Below, in pieces: positions 28,017 to 36,900 of a stretch of 39,822 bases of DNA. The DNA comes from Candidatus Omnitrophota bacterium (GTDB lineage Bacteria; Omnitrophota; Omnitrophia; Omnitrophales; Danuiimicrobiaceae). Made by a program: the position numbers and the translations under genes. How positions within the stretch are numbered: the stretch's first letter is position 1; each line of letters begins with the position of its first letter. The stretch covers positions 1 through 39,822 of the forward strand of contig JAHFHD010000004.1 in NCBI GenBank assembly GCA_023247075.1, given 5' to 3'. The notes below the pieces were generated by a model that saw nothing but the letters and a program-made list of their open reading frames with translations, had not been told where the DNA came from and ran no database searches.

Positions 28017-28137
28017 GTCATTACGAAGCGGCATTCCATGCAATGCTGACTTGTCCGCCAGTAGTTTGGTGGAAGCAATCCAAAATTTAAATTGCTTCGT
28101 CCCCGCCAGAAAATCTGGCGAGTCCTCGCAATGACGA
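28017..28137. repeat. Palindromic repeat (GTCATTRCGAG...GAAGCAATCC...GATTGCTTCG-like...CTCGCAATGAC family)
   Basis: GTCATTACGAAGCGGC...GGAAGCAATCC...AATTGCTTCG...GTCCTCGCAATGACGA. Confidence 0.75.
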
Positions 28138-29348
28138 ACGTCGTAGACATAAATCAAATTGTTATTACAGGCATTGGCGCTGTCACTTCAATCGGTACAA
28201 ATGCACAAGCATTTGGGGAAGGATTGAAGCAAGGCGCAGTCGGTGTCGGCATTGTGCATGACCTTGACTGCGAAGGCCGCTTGAAACCCGAGCGTGCTTT
28301 TCGGGTACGTGATTTTAGCCCACCCAAATACGCCAAAATTCTCGACCCGTTTATTCAATACATTCTTGCCGCGACGGAAGAAGCGCTTGCCGACAGCGCG
28401 CTTGATTTGAGCCGCATTGATTCCAATCGCATTGGAATCGCAGTCAGCTCAAGCAAGGGCGGCATGATGACTTTTGAAAAATTTTTCGAGAGATTCAAAA
28501 AAAGACCAAGTGCGATTCTCGGCGCTCGAATCTACGCAAATTTTATTCCCAATATTGCCGCTCAATGGGTTGCAAGACATTGGAAAATCACGGGACCTGC
28601 CAAACCTGTTTCAGCTGCTTGTGCCACAGGGCTGTTCTCACTGCTCGAAGGAATTCGAATGATTGAAGATGGGGAAATCGATTATTGCATTGCAGGTGCC
28701 GGCGACGCGTCTGTAACGCGCCTCGTGACAGCAGGGTACCGGAACATGGGCGTCCTTTCCTCTGGCTGCATGCGTCCGTTTGACAAGCGGCGTGACGGGT
28801 TTTTAATTGGCGAAGGAGCGGGCATTGTTATTTTTGAAAGAGAGTCATCTGCCCGCGCACGCGGCGCAAAAATCTATGGCCATGTCAAGCGTTACGCTTA
28901 TGGATTTGAGTCGTCGCATCCCTATGCTTTTTCATGTGATGGTGATGGACTTTCAAGCTGCCTCAAAAAACTCATTCGTGATGCAAACATTTACCCGCGG
29001 GAAATAGACTACCTCAATCTTCACGGCACCGCCACGTCACAAGGGGACCGTTACGAGACGGCTCAAATCAAATCAGCGTTTGGAAGCGAAGCAAATAAAA
29101 TTGCGATGAGTTCCACAAAGTCGCTTGTGGGGCACATGATTGGCGCTTCGGGAGCCGTTGAAGTGATTGCATGTTTAATTGCGATGAGAGACAGCTTTGT
29201 TCCACCAACTGCAAATCTTGAAGAGCCTGACCCCGAATGTGATTTAGATTACACGCCGCTTGTGGCAAAAGAAAAAAAAGTAAATTTGAGTTGTTCTATT
29301 TCAATTGGTTTCGGCGGCCATCTCGGCGCAATTTTAATCGAGAAATAA
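28131..29348 (+). CDS. Beta-ketoacyl-ACP synthase (KAS II/FabF-like) between bioB and bioF
   Basis: Cys-His-His triad contexts SAACATG, LHGTATSQGDRYET, STKSLVGHMIGASGAVE; QIVITGIGAVTSIGTNAQAF. Start placed at ATG 28131 but uncertain. Confidence 0.88.
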   Translation: MTNVVDINQIVITGIGAVTSIGTNAQAFGEGLKQGAVGVGIVHDLDCEGRLKPERAFRVRDFSPPKYAKILDPFIQYILAATEEALADSALDLSRIDSNRIGIAVSSSKGGMMTFEKFFERFKKRPSAILGARIYANFIPNIAAQWVARHWKITGPAKPVSAACATGLFSLLEGIRMIEDGEIDYCIAGAGDASVTRLVTAGYRNMGVLSSGCMRPFDKRRDGFLIGEGAGIVIFERESSARARGAKIYGHVKRYAYGFESSHPYAFSCDGDGLSSCLKKLIRDANIYPREIDYLNLHGTATSQGDRYETAQIKSAFGSEANKIAMSSTKSLVGHMIGASGAVEVIACLIAMRDSFVPPTANLEEPDPECDLDYTPLVAKEKKVNLSCSISIGFGGHLGAILIEK

Positions 29349-30526
29349 TGAATTTTACTCAAACCCTTGAAGCGCTTAAAGAAACAAATCTGTACCGCAG
29401 CCCCCGTGTTTTAGAAAACTTAAAAGGTGTTCGCGCAAATTTTGAAGGAAGACCAGTCATTCTTTTTTGTGGCAACGACTATTTAGGTTTAAGCGAACAT
29501 CCTAAAGTAGTGAAAGCTGCGAAAATTGCGCTTGAAGTTTGCGGCGTTGGCTCAGGCAGCGCACGCCTCATTTCTGGAACAGGCACTTTCCACGATGCGC
29601 TTGAGCAAAAAATCGCAAGCTTTCTTCAAAAAGAAAGCGCGCTTCTTTTTTCTTCAGGCTACCTTGCCAATCTCGGAGTTTTGACTGCGCTTACGGACAA
29701 AGACGATTTAATTGCGCTCGACAAATTAAGTCACGCCTCACTGATTGATGCCGCGCAGGCGGCCAAAGCCGAACTTAGAATTTTCCCTCATCGAAACATG
29801 AATTACCTCAGGCGGCTTCTGAGTCGAAGCAAGGCAAAGCGCAAATGGATTGTTACAGATTCGGTATTTAGTATGGATGGCGACCTTGCGCCTATTCAAG
29901 AATTGGTTCAGCTAAAGCATGAATTTAAAGCAGTGCTTATGCTTGATGAAGCACATGGATTCGGCATTTTTGGCAAAGGCGGCCGAGGCGCGGCAGAAGC
30001 AGCGGATGCGCTTGACCAAGTAGACATTGTGATTGGAACTTGCTCAAAAGCACTTGGTTCCGTCGGTGGTTTTGTAAGTGGAACGCGCGAGACCATTGAA
30101 ATGCTTGTCAATTTCGCCCGAACTTTTATTTTTGACACCGCACTTCCTCAGGCAATTTGTGCCGCTTCGCTCGAAGCGCTTCAAATTATTGAAGCGAATC
30201 CCAAAATGAGAGAACATCTTTTTTCAAACACCAAACATTTGCGCGAAGGACTTCACTCAATCAAGGCGCCGGTAATTAAGGGGGAATCGCCCATTGTCCC
30301 GCTCCTGATTGGAGATGAGAAAAATGCGCTTCAAATGTCCACAGCCCTTCTTAAAAAAGGATTCCTCGTGCCAGCGATTCGCTACCCGGCTGTGGCTCGC
30401 GGAAGCGCCCGGCTTCGGCTAACAGTTTCCGTTTCTCACACCTCTGACCAAATCGATTCTCTTTCGATTGCAATCAGGGAATTATTTTCTGGGCGCCAAG
30501 CAAACAACCGACACCTGTCATCCTGA
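29348..30526 (+). CDS. bioF: 8-amino-7-oxononanoate synthase
   Basis: ILFCGNDYLGLSEHPKVVKAA, GSGSARLISGTGTFHDALEQKIASFLQKESALLFSSGYLANLGVL, MLDEAHGFGIFGKGGRG, GTCSKALGSVGGFVSGT. ATG 29348 overlaps the preceding stop. Confidence 0.92.
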   Translation: MNFTQTLEALKETNLYRSPRVLENLKGVRANFEGRPVILFCGNDYLGLSEHPKVVKAAKIALEVCGVGSGSARLISGTGTFHDALEQKIASFLQKESALLFSSGYLANLGVLTALTDKDDLIALDKLSHASLIDAAQAAKAELRIFPHRNMNYLRRLLSRSKAKRKWIVTDSVFSMDGDLAPIQELVQLKHEFKAVLMLDEAHGFGIFGKGGRGAAEAADALDQVDIVIGTCSKALGSVGGFVSGTRETIEMLVNFARTFIFDTALPQAICAASLEALQIIEANPKMREHLFSNTKHLREGLHSIKAPVIKGESPIVPLLIGDEKNALQMSTALLKKGFLVPAIRYPAVARGSARLRLTVSVSHTSDQIDSLSIAIRELFSGRQANNRHLSS

Positions 30527-30634
30527 AGCCAGCATTCAAGGCGAAGGCCGAAGGATCTAGAGTTCGGAGTAAACTCCACGAAAAATCGAACAAATGCTAG
30601 ATCCTTCGCTGTCCCTAAGGCGCTCAGGATGACA
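30517..30634. repeat. Palindromic repeat (GTCATCCTGAAG...AAGGATCTAG...CTAGATCCTTCGC...CTCAGGATGACA)
   Basis: Inverted terminal GTCATCCTGA / TCAGGATGAC; overlaps the bioF 3' end. Confidence 0.85.
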
Positions 30635-30689
30635 AGTGATTAGCTTAAGATAGTGTTTGTTTAGCGTTTTGAAGCACTTCACAAACTAT

Positions 30690-30829
30690 GTCATTCTGAA
30701 GGAGCCCCGTAAATTTATTCTGCGGGGCGAACTGAAGAATCTGGCGAATCTAGATCCTTCACGGAGTTTACCCTGAGCGCCAGATCCTTCACTTCGTTCA
30801 GGATGACAAACGAAGGGCTCAGGATGACA
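30690..30829. repeat. Composite palindromic repeat of the same GTCATTCTGAAG/AGGATGACA family
   Basis: GTCATTCTGAAGGAGCCCCG...CGGGGCGAACTGAAGAATCTGGCGAATCTAGATCCTTCACGG...GTTCAGGATGACA plus a second ...CTCAGGATGACA. Confidence 0.8.
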
Positions 30830-30993
30830 AGCCTGTTATGAACTTCAATGGGCTAAACAGTTACTTAAGATAAGGCGAAAAATAACCCTCGTCAGACCTT
30901 TGCCCGCTTGCTGAAAAGAAACAGATTGCGTCATTTTATTAAAAATAGTAAACTTTCTAAACTTCTTAAGAAAGAGAACTATAAAAACTAAAT

Positions 30994-33900
30994 ATGCAAG
31001 GACGTTTTTTAAAGTCTGTTTCACTCATCACCGCTGCTGTATTTTCCATCACCCAATTTTCATTTCCTGAACGTTTAAACGCTTCGGTCATTCCTTCTCC
31101 CGCATTTAATTTTGAACAGGCATCTTCGCGAGTTAGCGCTGCCGCACCTTTTCGACTCTCCATTCCCAAAGAACTTGCTGCAATTAACAACATTCATTCT
31201 GGAGTTGGGCCAAAGTTAATTCATATTCAAACTTCACACATGAGTTTTGAGGCCCAGAAAAAAATCAAAAGCATTTTGAAACACCTTGAGAAAGAAGAGG
31301 GAATCAAAACACTTTTTTTAGAAGGCACTGCTTTTAAGCTAGACCCATCACTCCTTCGCTTTTTCCCAACCCGCCCGGATTTAAACGAAAAAGCGCTTGA
31401 GCAACTCTCCCAAAAATCCTTAGTTGATGGAGCAGAACTTTTTCTTGCTGATTCTCAAAACGCAAGTGCGTACGGCATTGAAGACGCAGAAGTTTACAAA
31501 AAAGGCACCGAAATTTTTCGCGACGTTTTGCGCGCGCGCCGCGGGTCAGAGCAATTCCTTAAAGATTTTGACCAGCAAATTTCCCGCATTGCAAGCACCC
31601 GGCTAAATCCAAAGCTAAGGGATTTTTTAAAAGAGTGCAGCCGCTACACGAGCGGCACAAATAGCCCGAGCAGCCAGATTTCATTTTTAAAACAGCGCGC
31701 ACTAGAAACGCTTGAGCTTGAGTTTACCAATCCGGTGAATCAAGTTGATTGGCCCATGCTCGTGCGGCTTACAAAATTAGAAAAATGGGAAAAGGAAATT
31801 AATCAAGCCGCACTCAAAAAAGAAAAAGATTTGTTTCTTGCGGTAGTCTCAAAAAAACTTACCCCATCTCTTGCGGCTTTAATTGAAGAATTGCTTTCCT
31901 CGCCGCTTGTGTCTTCAACCAGGTCAAGCGACGGCTTCGACCTAATTTTTGAAGAGATGGCGGACAAGCTGCCTCGAGATTTTAATTACGCAGCTTACCC
32001 AAATCTAAATCGTGCCATTGGTTTTCGCCTGTTAAATAGCGAAATCGACCCCTCTTTGCTCATGAAGGAAGTCGAACAGCTGAGTCAAAAAATCGCAGAG
32101 TCACTGGCGCAAAGCCAAACCGAGAAAAAAATCCTCGACGTGCTTAACAAACATCGTTTGCTTCGAAAACTATTTGCACTTGAGCTCGGCCCAGATGATT
32201 ACGAAGAAATTCAACAGCTGTCATTGCGAGAAGCCCCGAATGGGGCGACGAAGCAATCTCAGTTCTGGATTGCTTCGTCAACACTTGGAACGCTTCCTCG
32301 CAATGACGAAACGTCAAAGCGCTTACGGGCATATTTTCAACCATCTCAGCTAATTCAAGAATTGCTCGCACTTTGCGTGTCCGAACATGTAAGCGTTGCT
32401 GCATTTGACAGTCATCTAGGAGAAATCGACCAGTTGTTTCGCCGAGCACTTGATTTTTACGCGGTGGTCAAAGAGCGTGACCAGTGCATGATTCGAAATG
32501 TGGAACGCCGATTTAAAGAAACGGGTGTGGATAAAGCAGTGGTAATTACCGGCGGTTTTCACTCACGACCGTTTCAGGAATATTTTTCAAAACACGGTTA
32601 TCGCTACGCGCTTCTTTCGCCTAATTTTACTTCTGGTTCAAAAGAAGATTCTGAAGAGGGCAAAGCGGGTTACATCCGATTCATTCTTGAAACTGACCCG
32701 CGGAAGCTCGAAACTCAAACCCACGCAGCCACTCCAATTGCGCAGGACGAAGTTAATTTCGCGCCGCTTGGTTATGATTTCAAAATTACCGCAACACTTG
32801 TCCGGGATGAGTTGAGAGCCACCTTCGGGACAACGCCTTCATCAGCCTTTAACCCAAAGGTTGCTGCCCATTGGGGGATTCAACTTCCCGCTTCCGTTAT
32901 TGATAAAGGAATTGCTCCTCGCCAGGAAGTGCGCTCCTCAGCGCATAGCTCAAAAGCGCCGGAGCCCGCTCGTCAACACCGCCAAGGGATACGCGGTTTT
33001 TACAATGAAGAAATTAGCTTTGTGGAACTTATGTTGATTACCGCTTTATTGTCCTTTCTGTCTTTAGGTTTTTTCCCATTTTTTGTTGCGCACGGCATTC
33101 AACAAAAGAATAGATTTTTAGTTATCGTAGCTGGTATCCCAAGCGCTTTAGCAGCAGTTGGATTTTTGGGAGCGCTTGCCTATTTTCTCAACTGGAGTAT
33201 CCAACGACGCTTGAAAAAGAGCAACACCACAATTGCCGGCGAAGTTCCTAGAAAAGAACTTCGCGCGAGCAAAAACCCACTGTCTTTAGGAAAGTATTTA
33301 GCAGGAACGGCGTTTAGATTAGCAGCTTCCTTCGCGCTTGCGGGAACGCTTTTTGTAACATCCGTTTTTGCTCAATCAGATTCTCAAGGACAAACCGGCC
33401 GCCCAACAACTAATTCAACTGCGCTGGTTCGACAAAGAAAATCGGACGGCGGATCGACGATTGAAATTTTTAGCCCAGACGGAGCAAAAATAAAGCTCAC
33501 AAAACTTGTTGCTCAGTCCATGAAAACGCCAGGCGGCGATTGGTCGCTAATTTATTCCGAGCCCGGCAGCCGTTTTCTTAGCGGCCGCGCTCAAGCGCGT
33601 GATTTAGAGACAAAGGAGTCGGGATGGGTTACAAGGTTTCAAGCGGAGCTGCCCGAGTTTGATTTGATATTTACCTTTACGAGTCAAAAGCCCGACCAAT
33701 TTGAAGTTACAGTTACTGGCATGAACGGCAGCCAAATTAACCCCCGTCCTGAACTGCGGAGTAAATTATCCTCATCACGCCCCAAAATCCATCCCAAACA
33801 ACCTCCTTGGAGGTTTGTTAGGAGGCTTAAGGAGATCGCCGCCAGTAAAACTGTCTCCACGAAAGGCAGCGTTCCTCCTGCACGGGTTTTTACGGGGCGA

Positions 33901-36900
33901 AGAAATTTATCGAAAACGAAGCAAGCGCCTCAACCGGCGGTTTTCCACCCGAGAAAAAAATGGGCATCTACCGTATCAGCCAAAAGACAGTTGGACAGAA
34001 ACAGAGAAAGAGAAGGGCCTGCAAAAACATATCAACAAAAGGGCCTGGGCGCGAAGGGTGGAAGCACAGGGAACGGTCACACACGACAACTCAGCGGACG
34101 CATGGGGCGGCTAAGGGCTTTTGTGGTTCAGTTTGGTTTTGGATTTCTTATGTGGTCGGCTGATTTGGTTGCTCAGGACGCACCTCAACAAGGCCAGAAC
34201 TTTTTGCGTTCGTCTGGAGAGGTTATCAATCCAAACGCAGCTACCTACGCGCACGCTGAACTGCGAAGCAGCGAAAGGCTGGTTCAATTAATTGATTCCC
34301 GAAGCGCATGGGAAGACGTTGACAGTTTTGTAAAACAATTTGAGCGTCAAGCTAAAAAGCGCATTGCGGCAAATTTAATGAGCACAAGCGGTCCATTACT
34401 TAACGAGTTTTTTGAGGGACTTGATTTTACCCATGACTGGATTCATTTCTCTAGTTCTCACAAAAATCGGCTAATCATTTTGAAATTTGGAAAAGTGGGA
34501 ACAACTAAAACAGGAGCGAGCGTTTACACAATAGAACTGGATTTCAAAAATCAAAAATCGTACGTTGCGAAAAACTCGCTGGATAATCTTTTATTTAAGC
34601 CGCTTCCCATCGAACTCAATCAATTACGCGCAATCGAATTTGATTTTAAGCGCGGCATAATCCATTTCAAATTCACTTCACCGCCCAATCTTGAATCTTT
34701 AAAAAGCGCACTCGGGCCAGATTTATTTGAGCGAGTCAAGTTTGAGATGTTTGAAGAAGTGACACACGGCAAAGTTTCTGTGCCGCAGGATTTTCAAACG
34801 TACGCTTCGCTTTTGCAAAATGAACGTCGCCACAGCGCGCGCGACTTTGCAGACTATGTGAATGCCATGTTAATTAAGTATCCAGACGGCAGAACCACTG
34901 GCGCCGACCAAAAGTTTGATGATGAAGTGACGGCTCTTCATCCAGAAATCGCAACACTTTGGTTTATGGTTTCAATCGCTAGCAAGGTGGTTGAAAATCC
35001 AGCCGCTCCACCGAACAGTTATTTTGGAAGCTTTGAGCAAGCTTATTTGCGGCGTTTCGACAAATACAAAATGTTTGAAGCAACAAGAAAACAAATACAC
35101 ACAATCCAAGTTTCCCGAAAAAGTAGAGAATTCCCCAAACTTGTTTTTCCTACTCTAAATATCTCGCTCCCATTGACTCAAACGGACACACTTCAATTTG
35201 AATTGGAAGCTGGCAATCGTCAAGAGCTTCGGAGCAATTTATTTCAATTCAGCAGAAGGGGAATTATCTTTGCATCTTTAATGGGTTTTATTGCTGTAAG
35301 CGAGCTTCTTACACCTGCAGTCGCTAGCGATGAAAGTTTGCCAGTTACTGATGAGCAAACAGTGAGCACTCAAAGCGAAAGCCCCGCTCCTTTAACAGAC
35401 CTGTATCCGTTGGTTCAAGCGCCATCTGATTTGGCACAGGCCATCCCGTATCTTGAAAAGAAACTGACTGAGTTTGAAATCGAAGGGGGCGGCGGTCTGC
35501 TCCGCTCCTATTATGTTGATGATCGAGACAAACAGTTTCTCGAATTTAAAAATATCACCTGCATTTATGATCAAGCTATTGCGATCGTCGCGATGACCGC
35601 TTTAGGCCGGCAGGAAACAGCAGAGCGTTGGATGCGGGCATTAATTCGATCTGCACATCCTGACGGGCAATTTCCATTTTTTGTTCGCTACGACAAGAAT
35701 GAGTCAGATCCCTACTACAGGACAGGCTCCCAAATGTGGGCAGCATATGCGATGGGATTTTTCTTACAAAAATTTCCAGAAAGTTCGCTAACTCCTCACA
35801 TTAAAGCGGCACTCAAAAAGCACTTGGATGCCATGATTAAAAACTATTGGCTTGAAGGAAGTGAACAAGGCACTCAGGAAGATACTTTCACCGGAGGCAA
35901 AGGCCAGTACCCAAATTACCCAAAAACGGAAGGTTTCGATCCAAAACCTAAGCAGTGGAGCAGCACGAAGCAGAATATCGATGCTTATTTTACTTTGGAG
36001 CTAGCCGGCAGGGTTTTGGGCGACTCAAAATATACCGCCATCGCTCAGCGCGTCAAAAAGGCTCTCCTCAATCGACTCTGGAACAATGAAAGCAATGAAG
36101 CGTATCAAGGGGTTACGGGCCCTGCCGGTCAAGATAAAAATCACGCTCTGGATGTCGGTTCCTGGTACAGCATCTTTGCTTCTTTGGTTGGTGAACACGA
36201 TCGCGCGAAGCTGGCTTTAAAAAGCACGGATCAGTATCTGGTTGTTGAAGAAGGCGTCCGTGGATACACACCTTATCTAAAGGAAAGAGGATATCCTGAA
36301 GCGGCGGGCGGAATTTGGGGCGAGGGAACAGCAGGCGTCCTCCTCGCAAAAAGATTGGCGCCGCGACCTGCAGAGACAGAAGTTGTAGATGATGTTGAGA
36401 ATTTATTAAAGCTGATGACAGACCATGGCCTTTTGGATCACACCCAAAATGTCGAGATTGATGATTTAAAACGTTTGCCTTCTGCGGTCTCGACAGCCTG
36501 GACTTTAATCGCTCTCCATCCGAATGGGTTTTGGAACACGGATGTGCCTCCGCTAGGTGCAAAACCCGTGGAAGCACCTGCCAGAGAAATTCGTAAGGAA
36601 CTTCGAAGCAATCCATTTCAATTCAGCAGAAGGGGAATTGTCTTTGCATCTTTAATGGGTTTTATTGCTGTAAGCGAGCTTCTTACACCTGCAGTCGCTA
36701 GCGATGAAAATTTACCAGCCGCTGATGAGCAAACAGTGAGCGCTCAAAGCGAAAGCCCCGCTCCTTTATTTGACATACCGTTGGCTGGATTTGATTCTCA
36801 AATAGGCAGGGTTGTTAATAAAAAGCTTACAGTGACGAAGGGTAGCGACGGCAAAATAACGGCTAGGATTGTTGAAGACTTTGAATTGTCAGAAACTCCA

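Noticed and set aside
33815-34163. ORFs 33815-34114 and 33960-34163 as independent genes
   Set aside because: They are out-of-frame readings of the basic low-complexity part of the giant ORF, with no recognisable domain or clear SD.
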